Notes: generated by a model not told the origin, from the letters alone. 64,000 nt of DNA from CAYWBU01 sp942491525 (GCA_942491525.1 CALOBW010000012.1:3467-67466); one strand, 5' to 3'; counted from the first letter of the stretch, positions 35,628 to 46,949 are shown. Program-made: numbers and translations.

Positions 35628-36696
35628 TCAGTCGCTGATTGATTGCGGATCGTTGGGATCGACAATGAAACCGTCATCCTCACAGATGCGGTCGGTGATG
35701 TCGAGCAGCACCGTGATCTGGCCGTTGATGTCGTCGCGTTTATCATAGAGCGGATCATTCTGCTGGTCATAGCTGAGCAGCTGGCCGTCAACTTTGAGTT
35801 CGATCTCGGTGTGTCCCTCGCTGATGGTCGGCAGCTGGGCCGTCAGGTCTGGCCAGCACTCGGCGATCTGGCTGATGGGTTTGCCCACCAGCTCGCAGCT
35901 GCAGTTCAGGATCTGCTGGGCCGCCGGGTTGATGGAGAGAATGCGCAAGTTGTCATCCTGGACAATGATGCCTTCGGTCAGGTTTTCAATGATGGTGCTG
36001 TAGGCCACCGGCAGCACATTGAAGAGCTGGTAGTGGATCAAGGTGTAGGAGAGCAGGCCGCCGGAGACCAAGAAGAGCAGCGGGGTCTGGTCCTGGTTGG
36101 GAATGATGCTGATGCCGAGGTTGTAAAGGATGTTGCCGATGAATGGGATCAGTACGCCGATCAGCACCAGCCCGGTCTGCTTGCGGTAGATTGGTTCGGC
36201 ATGGATGAAGGTGTGGATGATGACGGAGGTGCCCCCGATCAGGATGGCATAAGTATAGACCGCATTCATCCAGTAGAATGGTCCGTGGCCCTTGACGGCG
36301 GTAATAAAATCGGCGGACGTGTCTTGGGCAAAGGATGAGTAGAAAAGCCAGTGCCAGGAGTTTGACCAGCAGGCTGACTGCCGGCATCACACTCAGCATG
36401 GCGATGGTGGTTTTCTTGATGGTCTGGCCGCTGTAGAAGATGACAAAGATCAGCCAGGAGAGGGGCACGCTGGTGACTCCCAGATATTTGAGCTGTGACC
36501 AGAAATATTTGGCCTCCAGGGTCATTGATGCCAGTTACAGGTTGTAGCTGATGGTCCAGATGATGGTGCCGCCCAGCATCATCAGGAAGCTGGTCTTGCC
36601 GGGTATGCTGCGCGGGGTGCGTATGATGTATATGAGCGGCAGCAGCATGCAGAGTGAGGCTACGATGATCGGTATGGTGAATGGCGTATGCTGCAT
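35628..36696 (-). pseudogene. Decayed 7TM-PAS sensor (histidine-kinase-type N-terminal 7TM domain), output domain lost
   Basis: Three frame pieces join into one protein. From ATG 36696, MQHTPFTIPIIVASL... runs 53 codons to a TAA at 36537-36535 inside ...TISYNL-stop-LASMTLEAKYFWSQLKYLGV, where related 7TM sensors usually have Glu (GAA to TAA is one change). The frame continues to ...MPAVSLLV, then shifts near 36358-36364; the other frame reads WHWLFYSSFAQDTSADF and FYWMNAVYTYAILIGG, exactly the expected continuation, and goes on into a PAS domain (about 36000-35660) ending DITDR and a stop. No kinase or GGDEF domain follows. One nonsense codon, one frameshift and a missing output domain argue for a pseudogene, though sequence errors could explain part. 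Confidence 0.8.
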
Positions 36697-36783
36697 CAGG
36701 TTAAATGTTCGCGCTCATTGTTTAGTACCAGCTAATTATAAACTTCGGAGTTTCGGAACTCATACTTGAGGTGCGCAGATTTA

Positions 36784-36811
36784 TTGAAAATTAACAAAGA
36801 TGTGTTATTTA
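36784..36811 (+). promoter_or_regulatory. Candidate promoter abutting the PsiE-like gene
   Basis: TTGAAA (36784-36789), 16-bp spacer, TATTTA (36806-36811). Transcription would begin about 36818, on the chosen ATG, and there is no ribosome binding site. Confidence 0.35.
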
Positions 36812-36817
36812 GTGATT

Positions 36818-37252
36818 ATGAAATACAAGATACCTGAAACACAGATAATTTTTGACAAGGCTCTTAACTTTATAATTAATATCCTGATCTTCTATATCAT
36901 TGGCGTGCTGGTGATCGGGCTGGGGCGCACGATCCTTTCGGCCAGCTCCCTGCTGCAGGGGGGGGATGCCGCCTTTGCGCGCATCATCACCGATATTCTG
37001 ACCTTTCTGGTGATCATTGAGATCTTCAAGAGTTTTATTGAGTATTTCAAGTCGAAGCGTTTTCGGCTGCACCACATGCTCGATCCGGCCATTGTCTTTG
37101 TGATCCGGGAGATGATAGTCTCCATGTATACCAGCCACGGTCTCAAGTGGCAGAACGGTATCGTCTTTGCGGTTCTGATTCTCTCCATCGGCATCGTGCG
37201 CACGATGGCAGTTCGCTACAGCCCCGGTGACGAGGAGGCCGATCCGGTATAG
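36818..37252 (+). CDS. PsiE-like (phosphate-starvation-inducible) small membrane protein
   Basis: A 144-residue protein with about four membrane segments (FIINILIFYIIGVLVIGLGRTIL, IITDILTFLVIIEIFKSF, AIVFVIREMIVSMY, GIVFAVLILSIGIVRTM). The block HHMLDPAIVFVIREMIV matches the PsiE family, whose E. coli founder is induced by phosphate starvation but has no known activity. The alkaline phosphatase gene 1.3 kb away supports a phosphate-linked setting. An ATG at 36800 is in frame, but neither start has a ribosome binding site; the second fits family length and the promoter position better. It runs divergently from the decayed 7TM sensor. Confidence 0.7.
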   Translation: MKYKIPETQIIFDKALNFIINILIFYIIGVLVIGLGRTILSASSLLQGGDAAFARIITDILTFLVIIEIFKSFIEYFKSKRFRLHHMLDPAIVFVIREMIVSMYTSHGLKWQNGIVFAVLILSIGIVRTMAVRYSPGDEEADPV

Positions 37253-37569
37253 GGAGGTTGCTTTGCAAAAATCTGATCTGCAGGAATTCCGGGGACACGA
37301 TACTTAAATTAATGAAGCTTCTAGGCTCAGGTCTTGCGTTTTGCTTCAAAAGAAAAATTGGGATCAAACCCACCAGCCACCCGCCTGCGCGGTTATGACC
37401 GAAAAATCTCCAGCCCGGTGAAAAGTTCCCAAGCGAATCAGCCCCTCATTATAGATGAACCTCCATCCAAAAAAACCTTCCTAAATCCCTCCCGCATATG
37501 ATATTACACGCTGAAGTTTAATATTTCACTAAAGTGAATTGATATCTGCTGCACTGGAGGAGACTTATA
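37253..37569. other. Gene-free 317-bp gap with a REP-like fragment
   Basis: No credible coding frame is present. At 37283-37310 a stretch GGAATTCCGGGGACACGATA followed by CTTAAATT resembles the conserved flank of REP-type elements handled by Y1 (IS200-like) transposases; no transposase remains. The last 70 bases carry the upstream region of the chemoreceptor gene with ribosome binding site GGAGGAG. Confidence 0.45.
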
Positions 37570-39699
37570 ATGAAACGTTACTTTCCACGGCTCTATCTGC
37601 CCTATCTGCTGCTTAACCTGCTGATCTTCGCGGCCTACTGGCTGGGCGGCAGTTCGGCGGTCATGGCCCAGCTCTGCCCCGAGCTTAAACTTTACTCCGA
37701 CCTGATGACCTCTTTGATCAACCTCTTCAACATCGCCCTGGGCAGCGCCATAATCTGGCTGGCGGCCCGGCCGGTCATGCGGGGCCTGTCAAATCTGAAA
37801 ACGCTCAGGGACGATCAGCTCGAAGAGATGGGCCGGCGCAACCTGCGGCTGCCCAACGTCGTGATGCTGGTGATGTTCATCAACGGCCTGACCCTGACCC
37901 TCGGTGAGCTGTTCCTGCACCTGGCCGGCGGCGAGGCCTGGATCGATGTGCTCTCCAAGGTGCCGCTGCAGGATTCGGCCGTGATGCTGATCTTCCCGCT
38001 GCTGGTGCGCCTGCCCGCCGGGACCGCATCCAACAGGGTTTTTGCAGAGATCTATGCCGAGTATCAGCGGCGCGGCATGGCCTGGGAGCACTGTGATCTG
38101 CGCCTGGGCAGTCAGATGATCTGCCTGGTGGTCATGATCTGCATGGCCGCCATCCTCTTTGTCAGCGGCAACAACAATCTGGCGGCCATCGCCAGCAGCC
38201 GCGACGACGCGGCCCGCAACATGCGCAGCCTGCACGACTACTTTCTGGCGCAGGTCAAGGGTTTCTCCGTTGACGAGCTGCGCGGTGAGGTTGATAAGCT
38301 CAACGGGGTGGGGCGCTCGCAGTTTGCCCTGATCGACCCAAGCGGCGAGCTGCTCTACAATCCGGGTGCAATCGAGCTCTTCAACACGCGCTGGCCGTCC
38401 CTGAATCAGAACATCCTCCAGCAGATGCAGCAGCCCGGAGAGGCCTATGACATGGTGCAGGGCCACATGCTCTGCTTCACGCCGCTCGCCGGCGATCTGA
38501 TCCTGCTTTCGGCCTACTCGATCAACGAGCACCATGACGTCATCAGCAAGATCTTCAACAACGCCCTCTCATCCCTGATTATCATCGGCGTGCTGATTAT
38601 CTTCCTGGCCCGCGGCATCTACCGCAACCTTTCACAGCCGCTGAATTCGCTGACGAAGCGCTTCGACGAACTGGCCAAGGGGCAGGGCGACCTGACCCAG
38701 CGCCTGCGGGTTGAGAACTCAAACGAGTTGGGGCGCCTGGCCATCAATGCCAACAGCTTCATCGCGGATCTGGAATGCATCATCACCGATGTGCACTCCC
38801 TGGCCGAGCATGTGGCCGCCGCCACCCGGGAGGTCTCCGAGGGTTCGGAGGATCTCTCGCGCTCAACCCAGCAGCAGGCCGCCTCCATCGAGGAGCTGGC
38901 CGCCACCATCGAGCAGATGACGGCCGTCGTCAGGCAGAGCGCCGAGCACGGCCGGGACGGAGCCGCCCAGATTCAGCGGATGGTCGACATGGCCCAGGAG
39001 AGCATCGCCATCGCTTCAGCCCTGACAAATGCCATGGGTGAGATCAGCGACTCGTCCGCCTCCATCAGCAGCATTACCCGGAGCGTCAACGATGTCTCCT
39101 TCCAGACCAATCTGTTGGCCCTGAATGCGGCCGTTGAGGCCGCGCGGGCCGGCGAGCACGGCAAGGGGTTTGCGGTGGTGGCCGCCGAGGTGCGCAATCT
39201 GGCTCAGCAGAGCGCGGATGCCGCCGGCCAGATCAGGGGCCTGATCGAGGAGAGCCTGCACAAGGTGGGCACAGGCGACAACATGGTCAAGCAGACCGCC
39301 GAGGCCCTGGAGCAGATCGTGCGCTTCATCGACAGCTTCTCGCAGCTGATGGCCGAAATCGCGGCGGCCGGCAACGAGCAGGCCGCCGGCATCAATGAGA
39401 TCGGCCGGGCCATCGCCTCCATCGACACCACCACCCAGCAGAACGCCTCCACGGTCGAGGAGCTGGCCAGCACCTCCGAGACCCTCAAAAATGAGGCCGC
39501 CGAGCTGGGTAGGGTGGTCCGGCGCTTCAGGATCGGCGGTAAGGAGCCGGCTGAACTGTTGAATTTGAGAGTTATGGGCCGCATAAGATTCACAGCCGTT
39601 GCACGGATTTCAGATCCGTCAAGCCGGCTCGTTTTCCGAATGGCAATGTTTTCACGCAATGTGAAATTCTGGAAAATTGAGATATCTGCAATATCGTGA
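37570..39699 (+). CDS. Methyl-accepting chemotaxis protein
   Basis: A 709-residue chemoreceptor. The N-terminal ~200 residues hold about five hydrophobic segments (first YLPYLLLNLLIFAAYWLGG), more than the usual two, followed by an extracytoplasmic region (about 205-320), another membrane segment (LSSLIIIGVLIIFLARGIY), a HAMP domain (about 345-395) and the long signalling coiled coil with the hairpin tip VSFQTNLLALNAAVEAARAGEHGKGFAVVAAEVRNLAQQSA. It would signal to CheA/CheW, not encoded here. After RRFRIGG the frame runs on ~50 residues with no family resemblance (LNLRVMGRIRFTAV...), possibly added by loss of a stop. The ligand is unknown. Confidence 0.9.
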   Translation: MKRYFPRLYLPYLLLNLLIFAAYWLGGSSAVMAQLCPELKLYSDLMTSLINLFNIALGSAIIWLAARPVMRGLSNLKTLRDDQLEEMGRRNLRLPNVVMLVMFINGLTLTLGELFLHLAGGEAWIDVLSKVPLQDSAVMLIFPLLVRLPAGTASNRVFAEIYAEYQRRGMAWEHCDLRLGSQMICLVVMICMAAILFVSGNNNLAAIASSRDDAARNMRSLHDYFLAQVKGFSVDELRGEVDKLNGVGRSQFALIDPSGELLYNPGAIELFNTRWPSLNQNILQQMQQPGEAYDMVQGHMLCFTPLAGDLILLSAYSINEHHDVISKIFNNALSSLIIIGVLIIFLARGIYRNLSQPLNSLTKRFDELAKGQGDLTQRLRVENSNELGRLAINANSFIADLECIITDVHSLAEHVAAATREVSEGSEDLSRSTQQQAASIEELAATIEQMTAVVRQSAEHGRDGAAQIQRMVDMAQESIAIASALTNAMGEISDSSASISSITRSVNDVSFQTNLLALNAAVEAARAGEHGKGFAVVAAEVRNLAQQSADAAGQIRGLIEESLHKVGTGDNMVKQTAEALEQIVRFIDSFSQLMAEIAAAGNEQAAGINEIGRAIASIDTTTQQNASTVEELASTSETLKNEAAELGRVVRRFRIGGKEPAELLNLRVMGRIRFTAVARISDPSSRLVFRMAMFSRNVKFWKIEISAIS

Positions 39700-40023
39700 A
39701 GTTATATTGTGAGTGCCTGCAAGATACTTTTTGTGTGAAAAACGAAAAAAGAGCCTTAAGCATTCGCCGGTCGTGACGATAAAGTTTACATCGAGGGAAA
39801 GTTAGTAAATAGTAATTAATTTAATCAGACAGAGCTTATTATAAGATCAAGGGGAACTGGAATATGGCCAATAAAATCATGAATACCTCAAAAAAGGCAT
39901 GGAGGAAGAACGGTGGAGCGGCGGGCTCTGCCTTTATCTGGCGGTTGCTCACTACTCTTGTAGCCTGGGTTGGGATCCATAACAGAGGCGGGGACAGAAC
40001 TGATTCTGTCCCCTTTTGTTTAT
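39700..40023. other. Gap between the chemoreceptor gene and ilvC, with a weak possible ORF
   Basis: About 290 AT-rich bases with no recognisable gene, then a hairpin (see 39990-40021). A frame from ATG 39864 (preceded by AAGGGG) could encode ~65 residues, but it runs through the hairpin and into antisense ilvC and has no family resemblance, so I do not call it. No tRNA fold was seen. Confidence 0.4.
39990..40021 (+). terminator. GGGGACAGAA hairpin with T-tract
   Basis: Perfect 10-bp stem GGGGACAGAA (39990-39999) / TTCTGTCCCC (40004-40013), loop CTGA, followed by TTTTGTTT. In plus orientation it is a strong terminator; the GGGGACA core is also typical of REP-type palindromes. It ends 3 bases from the stop of ilvC on the other strand. 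Confidence 0.75.
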
Positions 40024-41496
40024 TTAAACGATGGCCTGCATGCCGTGCATGGCGGCTCTGAGCTCTTCGCCGACCTCTTCAATCAGGGTGTAGCGGATGG
40101 CTGCGTTAACCTGAACCAGGGTTTCGTTGTCAACGCCGTTGTCCTTGAGCTCCAGACCCTTGCCGATCACGTCGGTGCCGACGGTGCCCATGAAGTCCTT
40201 GAGCAGCGGTACGCAGGCGTGGGCAAAGAGGTAGCAGCCGTACTCGGCGGTGTCGGAGATGATGCGGTTCATCTCATAGAGCTTCTTTCTGGCGATGGTG
40301 TTGGCGATCAGCGGAGTCTCGTGCAGGGACTCGTAGTAGGCTGACTCGGGCTCGATGCCGGTGGCAACCATGGTTTCGAAGGCCAGTTCAACGCCGGCCT
40401 TGACCATGGCAACCATCAGGATGCCGTTGTCGAAGTACTCCTGCTCGCTGATCTCGGCATCGGCCACCGACTTCTCGAAGGCGGTCTCGGCGGTGGCGGC
40501 ACGCCAGCCCAGCAGATCCTTGTCATCGTTGGCCCAGTCGGCCATCATGGTCTCGGAGAAGTGGCCGGAGATGATGTCATCCATATGCTTCTCGAAGAGG
40601 GGGCGCATGATCTCCTTGAGCTCTTCGGAGAGAATGAAGGCTCTGATCTTGGCCGGGTTGGAGAGGCGATCCATCATGTTGGTGATGCCGCCGTACTTGA
40701 GGGCCTCGGTGACGGTCTCCCAACCGTACTGGATCAGCTTGGAGGCGTAACCCTCTTCGATGCCCTCGGCGATCATCTTATCATAGCAGAGCAGGGAGCC
40801 GGCCTGCAGCATGCCGCAGAGAATGGTCTGCTCACCCATCAGGTCAGACTTGACCTCGGCCACGAAGGAGGACTCGAGCACGCCGGCTCTGTCGCCGCCC
40901 TGGGCCGAGCAGAGGGCCTTGGCAATCTCAAGGCCGTCGCCGTTGGGGTCGTTCTCGCGGTGCACGGCGATCAATGTCGGCACACCGAAGCCGCGCTTGT
41001 ACTCTTCACGCACCTCGGAGCCGGGGCACTTGGGAGCCACCATGATCACGGTCAGATCTTTTCTGATCTGCATGCCCTCTTCAACAATGTTGAAGCCGTG
41101 GGCGTATGAGAAGACGGCGCCTTCCTTGATGAAGGGCATGACCGCCTCAACAACGGCAGTGTGCTGCTTGTCGGGGGTCAGGTTCATGACGATGTCTGCG
41201 CTCGGCAGCATCTCGGCATAGGTGCCGACCTTGAAGCCGTTCTCGGATGCGTTCAGGAAGGACTGGCGCTTGTTGGCAATGGCGTCGTCGCGCAGGGCGT
41301 AAGAGACGTCCAGGCCGCTGTCGCGCATGTTGAGGCCCTGGTTGAGGCCCTGGGCGCCGCAGCCGACGATGACGATCTTCTTGCCCTTGACATAGTTGCA
41401 GCCGTCGGCAAACTCAGAGGCGTCCATGAAGTTACAGGTTCCCAGCTCCTGCAGCTTCAGGCGCTGCGGCAGGCTGTTATAGTAATTCTCTCCCAT
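40024..41496 (-). CDS. ilvC: Ketol-acid reductoisomerase, long (class II) form
   Basis: Second enzyme of valine/isoleucine synthesis: Mg- and NADPH-dependent isomerisation and reduction of acetohydroxy acids. At 490 residues it is the class II form with a duplicated knotted C-terminal domain, as in E. coli. The NADPH fold opens with KGKKIVIVGCGAQGLNQGLNMRDSGLDVSYALR, followed by VMNLTPDKQH and MVAPKCPGSEVREEY; the metal site lies in VAEVKSDLMGEQTILCG. It is transcribed divergently from ilvY, the same arrangement as in enterobacteria, which implies IlvY-dependent activation by its substrate. Other ilv genes are not in the window. Confidence 0.96.
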   Translation of the reverse strand: MGENYYNSLPQRLKLQELGTCNFMDASEFADGCNYVKGKKIVIVGCGAQGLNQGLNMRDSGLDVSYALRDDAIANKRQSFLNASENGFKVGTYAEMLPSADIVMNLTPDKQHTAVVEAVMPFIKEGAVFSYAHGFNIVEEGMQIRKDLTVIMVAPKCPGSEVREEYKRGFGVPTLIAVHRENDPNGDGLEIAKALCSAQGGDRAGVLESSFVAEVKSDLMGEQTILCGMLQAGSLLCYDKMIAEGIEEGYASKLIQYGWETVTEALKYGGITNMMDRLSNPAKIRAFILSEELKEIMRPLFEKHMDDIISGHFSETMMADWANDDKDLLGWRAATAETAFEKSVADAEISEQEYFDNGILMVAMVKAGVELAFETMVATGIEPESAYYESLHETPLIANTIARKKLYEMNRIISDTAEYGCYLFAHACVPLLKDFMGTVGTDVIGKGLELKDNGVDNETLVQVNAAIRYTLIEEVGEELRAAMHGMQAIV

Positions 41497-41572
41497 TATA
41501 TTCTCCTTAATTAGGTTATTTATACCCGCTTTATATAGTCAAATTTAAGTATTGCGTAAATTGATTTATTAA

Positions 41573-41598
41573 CGATATTGTATTGCAAATATCGCAAT
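41573..41598. promoter_or_regulatory. Candidate IlvY operator in the ilvC-ilvY intergenic region
   Basis: Two overlapping inverted repeats: CGATAT (41573-41578) / ATATCG (41589-41594), and ATTGC (41582-41586) / GCAAT (41594-41598), the latter a T-N11-A type LysR site. They lie just before the ilvY ATG at 41608, fitting autorepression and divergent activation of ilvC. Confidence 0.5.
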
Positions 41599-41607
41599 GG
41601 AGTTGAA

Positions 41608-42462
41608 ATGCAGAACCGCGAATTGGAGATCTTTCTGAGTGTGGCCCAGCACCTGCACTTCGGGCGGGCGGCCCAGGAGTGCAATCTGAGCCCTTCGGCC
41701 CTGACCCGCACCGTCCAGCGCCTGGAGGAGCAGGTGGGGGCGGAGCTCTTTGTGCGCGACAACCGCAAGGTTGCGCTCTCGGATGCGGGCAGACGTTTCC
41801 AGGAGTATGCGCGGGGCGCCCTGCTGGAGTGGCAGAGCTTCCAGGCCGAGCTCAAGAGCGAGCAGGTCCTGGCCGGCAACCTCTCAATCTATGCCTCGAT
41901 CACGGCGGTCTACTCGATTCTGCCGGATCTGCTGGAGGCCTACCAGAACAGCTATCCCGAGGTGCAGCTGGAGCTGATGACCGGGGCGGCCGAGGATGCG
42001 GTGCCCAAGGTTCAGACCGGCGAGATCAATCTGGCGGTGGCCGCCCTGCCGGACCGTTTGCGCAGCTCCTTTGAGTTTCTGCCCATCATCACCACGCCCC
42101 TGGTCTTCATCGGCCCGCGGCGCATGGGGCCTCTTGATCTTGAACGGGCCAAGTTTGTTCTGCCCCAGACCGGGCTCTCCAGACGGCGGCTTGACCGCTG
42201 GTTCAAGGAGCAGCGCATAACTCCCAGGGTCAGCTCCGAGGTTTCGGGCAACGAAGCGATCATCGCCATGGTGCGCCTGGGCGGCGGCATCGGCGTGGTG
42301 CCCAGGCTGGTGCTGGAGCGCAGCCCCTTTGTGGATGACATCACCATCCTCAACAGTGCGCCCGAGTTAGCCCCCTATGTAGTGGGCTTATGTTCAACCA
42401 AACGCAACCTTAAGAACCCGTCCGTGCAGGCCTTCTGGAACCTGACCCGCGACCGCTCCTGA
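41608..42462 (+). CDS. ilvY: LysR-family activator of ilvC
   Basis: A 284-residue LysR regulator. The N-terminal helix-turn-helix is ELEIFLSVAQHLHFGRAAQECNLSPSALTRTVQRLEEQVGAELFVRDNRKVALSDAG, and the substrate domain follows from about residue 90 (GNLSIYASITAVYSILPDLLEAYQNSYPEVQLELMTG). The divergent position next to ilvC and the HLHFGRAAQ sequence, as in IlvY, support the assignment. I used ATG 41608 with TGGAG upstream, not the upstream TTG at 41578, which would lie in the operator. It should bind acetohydroxybutyrate or acetolactate to activate ilvC. Confidence 0.88.
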   Translation: MQNRELEIFLSVAQHLHFGRAAQECNLSPSALTRTVQRLEEQVGAELFVRDNRKVALSDAGRRFQEYARGALLEWQSFQAELKSEQVLAGNLSIYASITAVYSILPDLLEAYQNSYPEVQLELMTGAAEDAVPKVQTGEINLAVAALPDRLRSSFEFLPIITTPLVFIGPRRMGPLDLERAKFVLPQTGLSRRRLDRWFKEQRITPRVSSEVSGNEAIIAMVRLGGGIGVVPRLVLERSPFVDDITILNSAPELAPYVVGLCSTKRNLKNPSVQAFWNLTRDRS

Positions 42463-42609
42463 TCATTAACAAATGTTCGTTCGTAAAAGTGCGTCTGTAG
42501 CTATTTAAAATTACTCAACTTGTCCATTAGATTAAAAAGATCCTAAAGTAATCAGCTATTTGTTCGATATTCATAAAAAGCAAGCATAAGCACAAAGGAG
42601 CTTAAAAAT

Positions 42610-43821
42610 ATGAAATGGGCAATTCAGAAAATATCATATCGTTGCGTACATCACTTCATGAAGGTGGTGGCCGCCTTTACGCCGCTGCCAACCCCCAAGC
42701 TTTTCACCGGCCCCGGGGTGGTCGGCAAGATTCCGGCAATCATCAAGCAGTCAGATATCGATAATGTGCTGGTGGTGACCGATGCCGGCCTGATGGAGCT
42801 GGGACTGGTCAACGGGCTGCTGGATGAGCTCAAGAGTGCCGGCATCAACTATACGGTCTTTGCCGATGTTGAACCCAATCCGACCATCCAGGTGGTGGAG
42901 GCCGGGCTCGAGGTCTATAACGCCAACAACTGCCAGGGCATCATCATCTTCGGCGGCGGCTCCCCCATGGACTGCGCCAAGATCATTGCCGCCAGATCGG
43001 CCAGGCCCGGCAAGCAGATCCGCGAGATGCGCGGCATGTTCAGGATCAGGCGCCTGTTGCCGCCGCTCTTTGCCGTGCCCACCACCGCCGGCACCGGTTC
43101 CGAGGTCTCCATGGGCGCCGTCATCACCGACAGCGAGTCCCATGAGAAGTTTGCCATCATCGACATGTCGCTGGTGCCCAAATATGCCTTCCTGGACTCC
43201 GAGCTCACCAGGGGCCTGCCGCCCATGATCACGGCCACCACCGGCATGGATGCCCTGACCCATGCGGTCGAGGCCTACATCGGCCTCAACGACACCCAGC
43301 TGGTCAAGAACTATGCCGAGAAGTCCACCCGCCTGATCTTTGAAAACATCGAGAAGGCCTACCAGGACGGCACCGACCTTGAGGCCCGCGAGGCCATGGC
43401 CGTGGCCGCCGCCTATGCCGGCGCCGCCCTGACCAGGGCCAATATGGGCTACGTGCACGCCATCGCCCACAGCATCGGCGGGCTCTACGGCGTGCCCCAC
43501 GGCCTGGCCAACTCCATTATCCTGCCCTATGTGCTGGATGTTTCAAGATCCAGTTGTGAGGCCAAGCTGGCCCGGCTGGCGATTGAGGTCGGGCTCGGCC
43601 ATCTGGGTGAAGATGACCGGGAGCTCTCGATCCGCTTCATTGATCGCCTTAAGGAGATGAATCGTAATATGAATATTCCCACCGTGATTGAGGAGCTCAA
43701 GGCTGAGGATATTCCGCTGATTGCCGAGCGGGCCTTCAATGAGGGCAACCCGATCTATCCGGTGCCGCTGATTCTGGACCGGAAGGGACTTGAAGCGCTG
43801 ATCCGCAAGATGCTGCCCTGA
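42610..43821 (+). CDS. Iron-containing alcohol dehydrogenase
   Basis: A 403-residue group III alcohol dehydrogenase. It shows NAD-binding GGGSPMDCAKIIAA, PTTAGTGSEVS, the FMN/PPi-like block MDALTHAVEAYI and the iron ligands in VHAIAHSIGGLYGVPHGLANSIILPYV. Such enzymes oxidise or reduce alcohols and aldehydes (ethanol, butanol, 1,3-propanediol, lactaldehyde); substrate cannot be fixed. The ribosome binding site AAAGGAG is strong. The first ~25 residues (IQKISYRCVHHFMKVVAAF) are typical of this subfamily. A hairpin ends the transcript. Confidence 0.92.
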   Translation: MKWAIQKISYRCVHHFMKVVAAFTPLPTPKLFTGPGVVGKIPAIIKQSDIDNVLVVTDAGLMELGLVNGLLDELKSAGINYTVFADVEPNPTIQVVEAGLEVYNANNCQGIIIFGGGSPMDCAKIIAARSARPGKQIREMRGMFRIRRLLPPLFAVPTTAGTGSEVSMGAVITDSESHEKFAIIDMSLVPKYAFLDSELTRGLPPMITATTGMDALTHAVEAYIGLNDTQLVKNYAEKSTRLIFENIEKAYQDGTDLEAREAMAVAAAYAGAALTRANMGYVHAIAHSIGGLYGVPHGLANSIILPYVLDVSRSSCEAKLARLAIEVGLGHLGEDDRELSIRFIDRLKEMNRNMNIPTVIEELKAEDIPLIAERAFNEGNPIYPVPLILDRKGLEALIRKMLP

Positions 43822-43832
43822 ATCCGGGCCGT

Positions 43833-43857
43833 AGCCGTTATTCGGCGGCTAACGGCT
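43833..43857 (+). terminator. Terminator after the iron alcohol dehydrogenase gene
   Basis: Perfect 8-bp stem AGCCGTTA (43833-43840) / TAACGGCT (43850-43857), 9-nt loop, followed by TATTT. 12 bases after the stop codon. Confidence 0.75.
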
Positions 43858-43926
43858 TATTTGCCGCCATCGCCAGCAGCCAGACGGCCGCCTCCCAACT
43901 GCGGAAAACGGGGGGTGGGATGGGGG

Positions 43927-44187
43927 TTACGGTTGCAATGAACATGTTTTCAAAGTTGTGACAGATGCTGTTTTAAATTTTTCCACAAAGTCCTTAATCT
44001 CCCATGCGTTAATCCGGGGGAAGGTTACATCACTGTGATCGGCGATGATTATGGCAATCTCATCTGCCTTAACATCGTCATTAAACATCCGGTCTAGCGA
44101 ATCGATAACATCGTCGGCGACCAATACGCCATAATATCTAAGATAGACCGTTTGACTCTTCTCCTGATATGACATTTCATATGACAT
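43927..44187 (-). CDS. Small STAS/SpoIIAA-like unknown protein, probably frameshifted at its 3' end
   Basis: The frame encodes 86 residues, starting at ATG 44187 with AGGAG upstream (an earlier start at 44229 lacks one). The sequence QTVYLRYYGVLVADDVIDSLDRMFND...IAIIIADHSDVTFPRINAWEIKDFVEKFK has the beta-alpha rhythm of SpoIIAA-like/STAS domains, which are usually ~120-130 residues. It stops early (TTLKTCSLQP), while an adjacent frame continues as NFENMFIATVTPIPPPVF RSWEAAVWLLA to a stop at 43838, giving ~122 residues in total. That suggests an indel near 43945-43965. Function is unknown; it stands alone between terminators. Confidence 0.5.
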   Translation of the reverse strand: MSYEMSYQEKSQTVYLRYYGVLVADDVIDSLDRMFNDDVKADEIAIIIADHSDVTFPRINAWEIKDFVEKFKTASVTTLKTCSLQP

Positions 44188-44261
44188 GCTGCTCTCCTGG
44201 TGTATTAATTTGCACCGATGGTGTATCATTTATATGGTTGATAATAAAGATTAATATTTTC

Positions 44262-44286
44262 AGCTGGTTAACATAGTTAACCAGCT
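44262..44286 (-). terminator. Terminator-like hairpin after the xylFGH-like operon
   Basis: Perfect 10-bp stem AGCTGGTTAA (44262-44271) / TTAACCAGCT (44277-44286), loop of 5. It starts 4 bases after the permease stop on the minus strand; downstream bases are A/T-rich but not a pure T-run. Confidence 0.7.
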
Positions 44287-44289
44287 CTC

Positions 44290-46949
<2,660 letters not shown>

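Noticed and set aside
36551..36769. Plus-strand frame of 72 residues
   Set aside because: It is the antisense of the conserved first part of the 7TM sensor pseudogene.
39864..40061. Possible 65-residue ORF after the chemoreceptor gene
   Set aside because: It runs through a strong hairpin and into the antisense of ilvC, has no family resemblance and only a poor ribosome binding site.
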